Shown: piece after piece, positions 54,450 through 62,328 of the stretch
How the letters are laid out: each line of letters opens with the position of its first letter
Position numbering within the stretch: position 1 is the first letter of the stretch
Source of the DNA: Sphingomonas sp. PP-CE-1G-424
GTDB lineage: Bacteria > Pseudomonadota > Alphaproteobacteria > Sphingomonadales > Sphingomonadaceae
Reading direction: 5' to 3'
Assembly (NCBI RefSeq): GCF_004341085.1
Contig: NZ_SLXW01000001.1
Location: 744,001 to 808,000 of the forward strand
DNA length: 64,000 nucleotides
Notes under the pieces: model-generated
Databases searched by the model: none
What the model was told of the DNA's origin: nothing
The model's input: the letters and a program-made list of their open reading frames with translations, nothing else
Position numbers and translations under genes: made by a program

Positions 54450-55574
54450 AGCGGATCGTCTCAGCCGCCCGCCACTGAGCACCCGCGCGACTGACGGCGA
54501 GAGCGCCATCATCACCTGCCCCAGCACGACCGTGACGCCGAGCACCAGCAACGGCTGGACCAGCAGATAGGCCGGATACAGCCCCGCCCCCAGCGCGCCG
54601 GTCGCCAATCCGATCACCGGCCCGAACAGCCACAGCAGCACCAGATGATCGCAGAATGCAAGAAACCCGTACCGCTCGATCCCGCGCAACCGGTCCGCAA
54701 CGTCGCTTCCCGCCAGCGCCCAGGCGAGCCGCCAGAACAGCACCGCCGAGGCCAATCGAAACACGATGTCGAATGCCGCCATCAGATGCGGATGTGCATC
54801 GAAGAACGCGTTCCCAAGCAGCGCGGTCCACAGCCGCGGCGCGATCAGTACGACGAATGGTAGCGCGCATCGGGCGACAGGCCACCCCGCCACCCGCTCC
54901 GCCACGCCAGATCGCCGCGCGACGATCCCAGCGGTAAAGAAGAGCAGGATCTGCGGTCGCAGCAACAACGGGACGTGCACCCCGAACACGCTCCACACCA
55001 CCGCGATCAGCGCGACCACCGCCAGCCACGCGCTCGACGCGCGCACCAGAACCGGCGCGATCATCATGCAGACGAACAGGTCGCGCAGGAACGGCATCTG
55101 CACGTTGATATCGTCGGCATGCACCATCGGAACGAGTTCGTTCAACGTCCATCCGATACTCGACGGCGTCGGCGCCTTCAGATCGCCGAACGTCGCCGCC
55201 GCCCCGACCAGCACCAGCGCGATTGCGTTCCACAAGACCATCGGCAGCAGGATCGTGCGCGCCTTGCCACGCAGGAACGCGCCGTACGGTTGCCTCATCG
55301 CGGTCGACACGACCAGCCAGCCCGAAATCATCCCGAGCAGCGGCACCGCGCTCCGTCCGAACACTTCGCCGAGCACCGTTCGCAGCACCGCCTGCCAGCT
55401 GAACGCCACCGCGGCCAGTTCTTCCGCGGTGCGCCCGGTCCAGGCGTGGACGTAGACGATCCCCAGGATCCCGATCAGCCGCGCGATCGCGATCGCAGTG
55501 GACAGGCGCGTGTCGTTGGTCCGGGCACTGCTTCCGGCGCGTATATCGATCGATCTGGTGCTCAAGTCCGCCAC
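54435..55574 (-). CDS. Acyltransferase 3 family membrane protein
   Basis: A 379-residue protein with about ten hydrophobic segments. The first helix AIAIARLIGILGIVYVHAW has the conserved His, and GRSAVPLLGMISGWLVV is the second block, so it belongs to the acyltransferase 3 superfamily. It lies far from the polysaccharide locus, between a TonB-family gene and a dipeptidase gene. The acceptor is unknown. The start at 55574 yields a short soluble N-terminus; a later ATG is not available before the first helix. Confidence 0.8.
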   Translation of the reverse strand: MADLSTRSIDIRAGSSARTNDTRLSTAIAIARLIGILGIVYVHAWTGRTAEELAAVAFSWQAVLRTVLGEVFGRSAVPLLGMISGWLVVSTAMRQPYGAFLRGKARTILLPMVLWNAIALVLVGAAATFGDLKAPTPSSIGWTLNELVPMVHADDINVQMPFLRDLFVCMMIAPVLVRASSAWLAVVALIAVVWSVFGVHVPLLLRPQILLFFTAGIVARRSGVAERVAGWPVARCALPFVVLIAPRLWTALLGNAFFDAHPHLMAAFDIVFRLASAVLFWRLAWALAGSDVADRLRGIERYGFLAFCDHLVLLWLFGPVIGLATGALGAGLYPAYLLVQPLLVLGVTVVLGQVMMALSPSVARVLSGGRLRRSASVTA

Positions 55575-55660
55575 TTCGCTCTGGTTCGACGCGGCGTACC
55601 CGGCTTGTCGCGCGCGAACACCTCCTTCAGGATGAAACGGCCGTTACGGGGGACCAAGAG

Positions 55661-56902
55661 ATGATCGCCGCCTTCCTGCTCATCGCCGCGCAGGCGAGCC
55701 CGGCCGCGGTGCCGGATCCGCAGATCGCGCGGCGCGTCGCGCGCGTGCTGGAGCGCAGTCCGGTGATCGACGGGCATAACGATCTCGCCTGGGAGATCCG
55801 CGAACTGCACGACGCGAAGGTCGAGGCGGTCGATCTCTCTGCCGACACAGCGCGGCTGCCGAACTCGCTGCAGACCGATATTCCCCGCCTGCGAAAGGGC
55901 CATGTCGGCGGGCAGTTCTGGTCGGTCTACATTCCCGCCGATGCGCCGCGCGCGGTCGAAATGACGCTGGAGGAGATCGACATCGTCCACCGCTTCGTCG
56001 CAGCGAACCCGGCAACGTTCGAACTCGCCACTACCGCCGCGGACATACGTCGGATCGAGAAGGCGGGGCGGATCGCCTCGCTGATCGGCGTCGATGGCGG
56101 GCACCAGATCGATGGGCGGCTGTCGGTGCTGCGCCAATATCGCGCGCTCGGTGTGGCCTATATGACGCTCACGCACGGCAAGAGCCTGAACTGGGCGGAC
56201 AGCTCGACCGACGCACCACGTGCCAACGGACTGAGCGACTTCGGACGGCAGGTGGTCACGGAGATGAACCGGGTCGGCATGATCGTCGACGTCTCCCACG
56301 TCTCGGACGCAACGATGGCGGCGGCTTTGGCAGCGACCAAGGCGCCGGTGATAGCGTCGCACTCCAGCGCACGGGCGATCGCGGATGCGCCGCGGAATAT
56401 CCCCGACGACCTGCTGCGCGCGATCGGCGCGAACGGCGGCGTGGTGATGGTGAACTTCTACCCGTCGTTCCTGTCGGGCGCATGGCGTGCCTGGGATGTC
56501 GCACGCTCGGCCTGTGCGAAGTCGGTCGGCGTGCCCGCGAACGTCTACGGCGCGAAATCGCCTGCGCCATTGGTAGCGTGGGACGCCACGCATCCGGAGC
56601 CGGAGGTCACCGCCGCGACGGTCGCCGATCATGTCCAGCATATCGCGAAGATCGCTGGTCACGATCATGTCGGGATCGGCGGCGATTTCGACGGCATCCA
56701 GGGGACCGGACCAATCGGCCTGAAGGGCGTCGACGGCTATCCGCTGTTGTTCGCGGAACTGGCGCGGCGGGGGTGGAGCGATGGCGATATGGTGAAGCTG
56801 TCGGGCGGCAACGTCCTGCGCGTCATGGAGCGGGTCGAAGCGGTCACTAAGAGCATGGCGGGTATGCCGCCCATCGACGCGACCGACGTAGCGTCTTGGT
56901 AG
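55661..56902 (+). CDS. Membrane-dipeptidase family (M19) zinc peptidase, secreted
   Basis: A 413-residue metallopeptidase that cleaves dipeptides. A short signal peptide (MIAAFLLIAAQASPAAV) sends it to the periplasm. Zinc ligands are visible: His39 and Asp41 in VIDGHNDLAW, His in DVSHVSD and His in ASHSSARAI. The bridging Glu of the family, normally in a GVEGGH motif, reads Asp (LIGVDGGHQID), a conservative change. Near the end GIGGDFDGIQGTG is the conserved substrate region. It is a single gene, converging on the MFS gene across a large palindrome. Confidence 0.9.
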   Translation: MIAAFLLIAAQASPAAVPDPQIARRVARVLERSPVIDGHNDLAWEIRELHDAKVEAVDLSADTARLPNSLQTDIPRLRKGHVGGQFWSVYIPADAPRAVEMTLEEIDIVHRFVAANPATFELATTAADIRRIEKAGRIASLIGVDGGHQIDGRLSVLRQYRALGVAYMTLTHGKSLNWADSSTDAPRANGLSDFGRQVVTEMNRVGMIVDVSHVSDATMAAALAATKAPVIASHSSARAIADAPRNIPDDLLRAIGANGGVVMVNFYPSFLSGAWRAWDVARSACAKSVGVPANVYGAKSPAPLVAWDATHPEPEVTAATVADHVQHIAKIAGHDHVGIGGDFDGIQGTGPIGLKGVDGYPLLFAELARRGWSDGDMVKLSGGNVLRVMERVEAVTKSMAGMPPIDATDVASW

Positions 56903-56943
56903 AGCGGGCTCCCGTTTCCAAGTCTGAACGAAACCGGACTTCT

Positions 56944-57062
56944 TCTCCCCTCCCTGGAAGGGAAGGGAGGGGCGGGGGTGGGTCGGGTTCCGCGAATTCC
57001 AGTGCCGGTAACTCAAACCGGCCAGCCCACCCCCAACCCCTTTCTTCCAGGGAGGGGAGAAC
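56944..57062. repeat. Large nested palindrome, family B
   Basis: TTCTCCCCTCCCTGGAA (56944-56960) is matched exactly by 57046-57062. Inside are a GGGGGTGGG/CCCACCCCC pair and a GCCGGT/ACCGGC hairpin. It fills the gap between the convergent dipeptidase and MFS genes and can fold as a bidirectional terminator. The sequence differs from the family A copies. Confidence 0.8.
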
Positions 57063-57069
57063 CTATCGA

Positions 57070-58335
57070 TCAAGGATCCGGCATACGCTGCGGCACCGGC
57101 GGCTCGACCACCAGCGGCGGCACCGTGCGCAGCACCAGCCCGATCACCAACGCCGCCACGCCGAGCAACAGGCAGAACGCGGTTACCCCCGGCCAACCGG
57201 CGTGAGTCCAGGCGAACCCGCCGGCGGACCCCAGCACGCTCGACCCCATGTAATAGAAGAACAGATAGAACGCCGCCGCCTGCCCGCGCGAGCCGCCGCC
57301 GCCTGCAACCTGTGCTCGCCTGCCAACCCAGGCGCTCGCGATCGAATGCGCGCCGAAAAAGCCGATCGTCACGACCGCGATCCCGGAGATTACCAGGACC
57401 AGCGGCGTCATCGCGGTCAGCGCGACGCCGGCGATCAGCAGCACGACGGGTATCCAGAAGACCTTCCGCCGCCCGAGCTGTCCCGCCAGCGTCCCGAACT
57501 TCGCCGAACTGACCGACCCGAGAACATACAACAGGAATACTGCGCCGACCGCCGCCTGGCTGAGGCCGTAGGGCGGGCTCATCAACCGGAAGCCTGCATA
57601 GTTATAGATCGTGACGAACACGCCCATCAGCAGGAACGCCTCGAGATACAGCAGTGGCATCGCGCGATCGGTGAACAGCGCGCCGGCACTGCGCAACAGC
57701 GCGCCCGGTCGTCCCACGCTCGGCGTAAAATTGCGCGAGAGCGGCGCGAGCCTGCGGAATGCCTCCGCCATTGCGAGGCCAGCGACGCCGACTGCGGCAA
57801 GTGCCCAGCGCCAGCCTTCGAGATCGGCGACGATGCTGACGACCAGTCGCCCGGCCATCCCGCCGAGCGCACTGCCGGCGATATACAGCCCCATCGCCGC
57901 GCCGACCGACCCCGAATCGACCTCCTCCGCGACATAGGCCATCGCTACCGCCGGCACGCCCGCGAGCGCGACGCCGGTCAGGAACCGCAACACGAGCAAC
58001 CCGCTCCAACCCGGCACAACCGCCGCCGCCAGCGTCAGCGCACCGGCTGCAAACATTGCCACGATCATCAGCGAGCGCCGGCCCACGCGATCCGAGACGA
58101 ACCCGGCGAACAATATGCCGATCGCCAAGGGCCCGGTCGCCAGCGACACCGCGAGCGATGCGCCCTCCGCGGTCAGTCCGAACTGTGCGGCGAACAGCGG
58201 CAGCAAGGGCTGTACCGAATACAGCAGCGAGAAGGTCGAGAACCCTGCGAACAGCATCGCCAGCGTCAGCCGACGATAGGCGGGCGTGCCCAAGGCAATT
58301 GGCACGTCAGAACCCATTGAGGAAGCTCGTGACAT
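57070..58335 (-). CDS. MFS transporter
   Basis: A 421-residue major facilitator with twelve hydrophobic segments. The loop between helices 2 and 3 has FVSDRVGRRSLMIV, the MFS A motif, and FGTLAGQLGRRKVFW is its second-half copy. The pattern is close to YnfM-type drug or metabolite exporters. The start is at 58335 or 58317; both overlap the 3' end of the histone-deacetylase-family gene (by 29 or 11 bases), indicating one operon. The substrate is unknown. Confidence 0.85.
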   Translation of the reverse strand: MSRASSMGSDVPIALGTPAYRRLTLAMLFAGFSTFSLLYSVQPLLPLFAAQFGLTAEGASLAVSLATGPLAIGILFAGFVSDRVGRRSLMIVAMFAAGALTLAAAVVPGWSGLLVLRFLTGVALAGVPAVAMAYVAEEVDSGSVGAAMGLYIAGSALGGMAGRLVVSIVADLEGWRWALAAVGVAGLAMAEAFRRLAPLSRNFTPSVGRPGALLRSAGALFTDRAMPLLYLEAFLLMGVFVTIYNYAGFRLMSPPYGLSQAAVGAVFLLYVLGSVSSAKFGTLAGQLGRRKVFWIPVVLLIAGVALTAMTPLVLVISGIAVVTIGFFGAHSIASAWVGRRAQVAGGGGSRGQAAAFYLFFYYMGSSVLGSAGGFAWTHAGWPGVTAFCLLLGVAALVIGLVLRTVPPLVVEPPVPQRMPDP

Positions 58336-59311
58336 TGTGGCCTAGCGCATCGACCGCGTATCCCCCTTCCATGACGATGACGGTAGGCCAGTTGCGTGCC
58401 GCGATATCGCGCGCGAGAACCGCGTAATCTGGCGTGGTCAACTTGAAGTGCGAGATCGGATCGCCCTCCCACGTGTCCGCGCCGAAGCTGACGACGAGCA
58501 GGCCGGGATCGAACGTGGCGATCGCGTCGAGCACGGTCGTCTGCGCGGCCCGGAAGGCATCGATCTGCGTGCCGTGGGGAAGCGGGATGTTTAGCGTGGT
58601 GCCGACTCCTTCGCCATCTCCGGTCTCGTCGGCATGGCCCCAGTAGAAGGGGTAGTCGGTCTTGGGATCCGCGTGGACCGAGGCGTAGAACACGTCGCCC
58701 CTGTGCGCGAAGATGTCCTGCGTGCCGTTGCCGTGGTGATAATCGATGTCGAGGATCGCGACGCGCGCGACACCGGCATCGCGCGCGGCATGGGCGGCGA
58801 TCGCGGCGGTGTTGAGGTGGCAATATCCGCCGCAATAGTCTGCGCCGGCATGGTGGCCGGGCGGGCGGCACAGCGCAAACGCGGCGCGGTCGCCGTCGAG
58901 TACGGCGTGCGTCGCGGCGAGCGCGGACTGTGCGCTGCCGTAGGATGCGGCCCAGGTCTGGGGCGTGATCGGCGTGGTCGCGTCGAAGCTGTGTGCGCCG
59001 ATCAGCGCGTCGATCCGGGTGAGGTCTAGCGGACGGCGGCCGCGGATCGGGAAGGTGTAGGGGATCGCATCGCCGTCGCGTCCCGCTTCGCGCCACAGTC
59101 GCGCCGCGTCTTTCAGGAACGCGACATAGGCGGGGGAGTGCACCGCGAGGACCGGTCCTTCACCACGATCCTGCGGCGTCTCGAGCGGACCGATCGCGCG
59201 GAGGATCGCGTCTATCCGCGCGGGCGTCTCGGCATAGGCGGTGAACGCGCCGTTGTGGAGTTCGCGCGCGGGCGCATGGGTTCGCTGGGCGTCGTCGAAG
59301 AACAGCCGCAT
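58307..59311 (-). CDS. Histone deacetylase / acetylpolyamine amidohydrolase family protein
   Basis: A 334-residue zinc amidohydrolase. LCRPPGHHAGADYCGGYCHL has the His pair and substrate pocket, VAILDIDYHHGNGTQDIFAH has the zinc-binding Asp and His, and LVVSFGADTWEGDP has the second zinc Asp. Bacterial members deacetylate acetylpolyamines or other acetylated amines. The start is at 59311, with AAGGAG 6 bases upstream. The MFS transporter gene that follows overlaps its end, so it may export the product or take up the substrate. Confidence 0.9.
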   Translation of the reverse strand: MRLFFDDAQRTHAPARELHNGAFTAYAETPARIDAILRAIGPLETPQDRGEGPVLAVHSPAYVAFLKDAARLWREAGRDGDAIPYTFPIRGRRPLDLTRIDALIGAHSFDATTPITPQTWAASYGSAQSALAATHAVLDGDRAAFALCRPPGHHAGADYCGGYCHLNTAAIAAHAARDAGVARVAILDIDYHHGNGTQDIFAHRGDVFYASVHADPKTDYPFYWGHADETGDGEGVGTTLNIPLPHGTQIDAFRAAQTTVLDAIATFDPGLLVVSFGADTWEGDPISHFKLTTPDYAVLARDIAARNWPTVIVMEGGYAVDALGHNVTSFLNGF

Positions 59312-59402
59312 TGTCGCTCCTTGGTGCGCGGTCGCGAGGGAAGAACCAACCGATCGCCTCCGGGGTCCTACGGGATCGCGCGCGCCCGGCAAATTCGAAG
59401 GC

Positions 59403-59960
59403 TCAGAACAGCGCCAATTGCCGATCATCGCCGCCGCTGAGCAGCCAGCGGCCGAGCACGTCGTGTCGCGTTCGCCCTATATGGCTGTGGACCAGTACGA
59501 ACGCATCCGCGGTCCAGCCGATCGGCGCGATGTCTTGCGTGAACGGCGCGCCGTCGCGGTAGCCGAGCGTCATGTGAGCACTCGAGCGAAAGCCGGCGCG
59601 GGCGCGTAGCCCTGCCGCCTCGCGCGCTACGGCGATCCGCTGATACAATGCGGCGAAGGATGCGTTCTGCCGGCGGGGACGCATCGCGATGGATCGATCG
59701 CTGCCGATCACGGTATCGAACTCGATCGCGAACGGCGCTGCCTCGACCGCATCGCCGATCGCCTTCAGGTCCCGCTCCAGCGCGGTCGATACGCGGTCTT
59801 GGTCGTCGAGGATGTCGATCGTGACGTGGAGATGCTCGGGGCGCAGCTTGTCCCCGTCGGCCTCGAACCACGACGCTGCAGCGGTGATCTGGCGCGCTAA
59901 CGGGAGTGGCGGGCGGAGCGCGAAGAACAGGCGATGACGCGCGAGTGGTCGATGAAACAT
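59403..59960 (-). CDS. thpR: 2'-5' RNA ligase / cyclic phosphodiesterase-like protein
   Basis: A 185-residue protein of the 2H phosphoesterase superfamily. The two HxTx motifs are EHLHVTIDILDD and SSAHMTLGYRDG, each supplying a catalytic His. The N-terminus HRLFFALRPPLPLARQI is typical of LigT/ThpR, which opens RNA 2',3'-cyclic phosphates or joins 2'-5' ends in vitro. The start ATG at 59960 has GGAAA 7 bases upstream; a GTG at 60008 is possible. Confidence 0.85.
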   Translation of the reverse strand: MFHRPLARHRLFFALRPPLPLARQITAAASWFEADGDKLRPEHLHVTIDILDDQDRVSTALERDLKAIGDAVEAAPFAIEFDTVIGSDRSIAMRPRRQNASFAALYQRIAVAREAAGLRARAGFRSSAHMTLGYRDGAPFTQDIAPIGWTADAFVLVHSHIGRTRHDVLGRWLLSGGDDRQLALF

Positions 59961-60051
59961 GCCGGTTTCCGAATCGGGGGAGGCGGACTTGTTGCTAATA
60001 TGTTCCACTGCTTTCGTCTAGTTGGCGCGCGCGATCATACGACTCAAACAC

Positions 60052-60155
60052 CACCCCGGCGGAGGCCGGGGCCCAATTGGAAAGGTCAGAGTGACGAAGC
60101 GTGTAGGGGAGTTAGCAACGTCCCCCAATTGGGCCCCGACCTCCGCCGGGGGGTG
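60052..60155. repeat. Nested palindromic intergenic element, family A copy 2
   Basis: CACCCCGGCGGAGGCCGGGG at the left is matched by CCTCCGCCGGGGGGTG at the right, with CCCAATTGG/CCAATTGGG next to each arm. The same arms occur at 53471-53578, while the centre is different, so the arms are the conserved part. It lies between the RNA ligase-like gene and lysK. Confidence 0.8.
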
Positions 60156-60176
60156 CATCGTTGCTAGTTCGCCCTT

Positions 60177-61742
60177 CTACCGCGCCAACGCTTTCGCGAT
60201 CAGCTTCCGCGAGTTCGCCACGCCGTACAGCGCGATGAAGCTGCCCATCCTCGGGCCCTGCTCCGAGCCCAGCAGCGTCTCGTACAACGCCTTGAACCAG
60301 TCGCGCAGATTCTCGAACCCGCCGGTCTTGCCGATCTCATAGACGATGTTCTGGATATCCTCCGCGCTCGCCTCCGCGGGCAGCGCGGCGAGTTCCGCGT
60401 CCAACCGCTCCAGCGCCGCGACCTCGACGCCCTCGGGCGCACGCCGCTTCAACGTCGGCGCCACGAAATCGCGGCTATAGGCCAGCGCATAGCCGATCAG
60501 CCGATCGAGCTCGGGGTATTTGTCCGCCGACGCATCGGGCACATAGTTTGCGAGATAGCCCCAGACCTGCTCCTTGCTCGCATCACCCATCACGCCGACG
60601 AGATTGAGCAACAGTCCGAACGTCACCGGCAACTCGCCCATCGGTAGCTTGCCGTCGTGGATGTGATGGACCGGATTGCCGAGCTTCTGCTTCAGGTCCT
60701 GGCCGGCATAATTGCCGCGGAACTGCCAATAGTCGTCCACCGCGCGCGGAATCACGCCCATGTGCAACGACTTCGCCTTCTTCGGCTCGCGGTACGCATA
60801 GAACGCCAGCGATTCCTCGGGGCCATAGGTCAGCCACTGCTCCAGGCTCAGGCCATTACCCTTCGACTTCGAGATCTTCTCGCCATTCTCGTCGAGGAAC
60901 ATCTCGTAGTTGAAGCCTTCGGGCGGACGGCCGCCGAGCACGCGCGCGATCTTCGACGACTGGGTGACCGAATCGATCAGATCCTTGCCCGCCATCTCGT
61001 AATCGACGCCGAGCGCGACCCAGCGCATCGCCCAGTCGACCTTCCACTGGAGCTTGGCCTTACCGCCAAGCACGCTCTGCTCGATCCGCTGGCCCTCGTC
61101 TTCGAATGCGATCAGCCCGGCCTCGGCATCGATCACCTCGATCGGCACCTGAAGCACGATCCCGCTGGTCGGTGAGATCGGCAGCACCGGCGAATAGGTC
61201 GCGCGCCGCTCTGCCCGCAGAGTCGGGAGCATCACGTCCTGGATACCCTGGAAGTGGCGAAGCACGCCCTTCAGCGCCTCGTCGAAACGACCGCCAGTGT
61301 AATATTCGGTCGACGACGCGAACTCATAGTCGAAACCATAGCGGTCGAGGAATTCGCGCAGGATCGCGTTGTTATGCGCGGCAAAGCTCGAATGCGTGCC
61401 GAACGGATCGGGGATCTGCGTCAGCGGCTTGCCGAGATGCTCGCGCAGCATGTCGCCGTTGGGGACGTTGTCCGGGACTTTCCGGAGACCGTCCATGTCG
61501 TCCGAAAACGCGATTAGCCGCGTCGGCGTGTCGCTCAGCGCATGGAAGGCGTTGCGCACCATTGTCGTGCGCAACACCTCGTTGAACGTGCCGATATGCG
61601 GCAGGCCCGACGGTCCGTAGCCTGTCTCGAACAGCACCGGATCGCCCGACTTGCCGTTCGGATACCGCTTGAGGAGTTTGCGCGCCTCCTCGTACGGCCA
61701 GGCTTTGGACTGGAGGGCGGCGGTGCGGAGTTCGTCGGTCAT
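60177..61742 (-). CDS. lysK: Lysyl-tRNA synthetase, class I
   Basis: A 521-residue class I synthetase that charges tRNA-Lys. The HIGH-type motif is [16 protein letters not shown] and the KMSKS-type motif is [25 protein letters not shown] and [12 protein letters not shown] are further conserved parts, and the C-terminal helical anticodon-binding part is complete. Most bacteria use class II LysRS; alphaproteobacteria commonly have this class I form, which supports the taxonomic reading. Single gene. Confidence 0.95.
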   Translation of the reverse strand: MTDELRTAALQSKAWPYEEARKLLKRYPNGKSGDPVLFETGYGPSGLPHIGTFNEVLRTTMVRNAFHALSDTPTRLIAFSDDMDGLRKVPDNVPNGDMLREHLGKPLTQIPDPFGTHSSFAAHNNAILREFLDRYGFDYEFASSTEYYTGGRFDEALKGVLRHFQGIQDVMLPTLRAERRATYSPVLPISPTSGIVLQVPIEVIDAEAGLIAFEDEGQRIEQSVLGGKAKLQWKVDWAMRWVALGVDYEMAGKDLIDSVTQSSKIARVLGGRPPEGFNYEMFLDENGEKISKSKGNGLSLEQWLTYGPEESLAFYAYREPKKAKSLHMGVIPRAVDDYWQFRGNYAGQDLKQKLGNPVHHIHDGKLPMGELPVTFGLLLNLVGVMGDASKEQVWGYLANYVPDASADKYPELDRLIGYALAYSRDFVAPTLKRRAPEGVEVAALERLDAELAALPAEASAEDIQNIVYEIGKTGGFENLRDWFKALYETLLGSEQGPRMGSFIALYGVANSRKLIAKALAR

Positions 61743-61799
61743 GATACAGCGCGACTAGCGCGTGCATTCGTGTCCGTCACCCCCACCGCCGCATACCGA

Positions 61800-62105
61800 T
61801 CAGCGGCAACGATCCTTTGCGGTGATCGTCCGGTCGACCGCGCGGCCACCGAGCGCACCCGCTGCACCGCCGGCCAGCGTGCCGAGCAGCCCGCCGCCGA
61901 CCGCATTGCCGAGCACTGCGCCGCCGACGCCGCCTGCGACGAGGCCGGTCGTGCCGCTCGAATGGCGGCAACGCTTGGCGCGGTAACGACGGTCATGCCC
62001 GCGATATTCGCGCTTGGAGCGGGCTTCGGCCTTGCCCGTGGGGATTACGGCAGCCGCTGGAATTGCGAGCGAGAGCGCGCTCAGCGCCATGAGAAACTTC
62101 CGCAT
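61800..62105 (-). CDS. Small exported glycine-zipper protein
   Basis: A 101-residue protein with a signal peptide (FLMALSALSLAIPAAAV), a basic middle (SKREYRGHDRRYRAKRCRHS) and a C-terminal glycine zipper (TGLVAGGVGGAVLGNAVGGG, LLGTLAGGAAGALGG) as found in SlyB/Rick_17kDa-like envelope proteins. No lipobox Cys follows the signal. AGGGA is 9 bases before the ATG. An envelope-associated role is inferred. Confidence 0.78.
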   Translation of the reverse strand: MRKFLMALSALSLAIPAAAVIPTGKAEARSKREYRGHDRRYRAKRCRHSSGTTGLVAGGVGGAVLGNAVGGGLLGTLAGGAAGALGGRAVDRTITAKDRCR

Positions 62106-62328
62106 GATGATCGTCCCTGTTGATGTAGATGATGATGTAGATAAAGTTCGGTATCGATACAGGCGCAACGCATGCGCTTCATGTCGGTTGCGTAACAGGC
62201 CGGAGTCGACGGCCTTGTTTGCATTTGGATGATCGGCGGCGGCACTTTCTTGGCGACGACACCCTCAAATACGTTAGCTCACGGCACAAAAGGTTGCCCT
62301 TTCGTTCTCACTGCAGCAAGGTGGCGCG

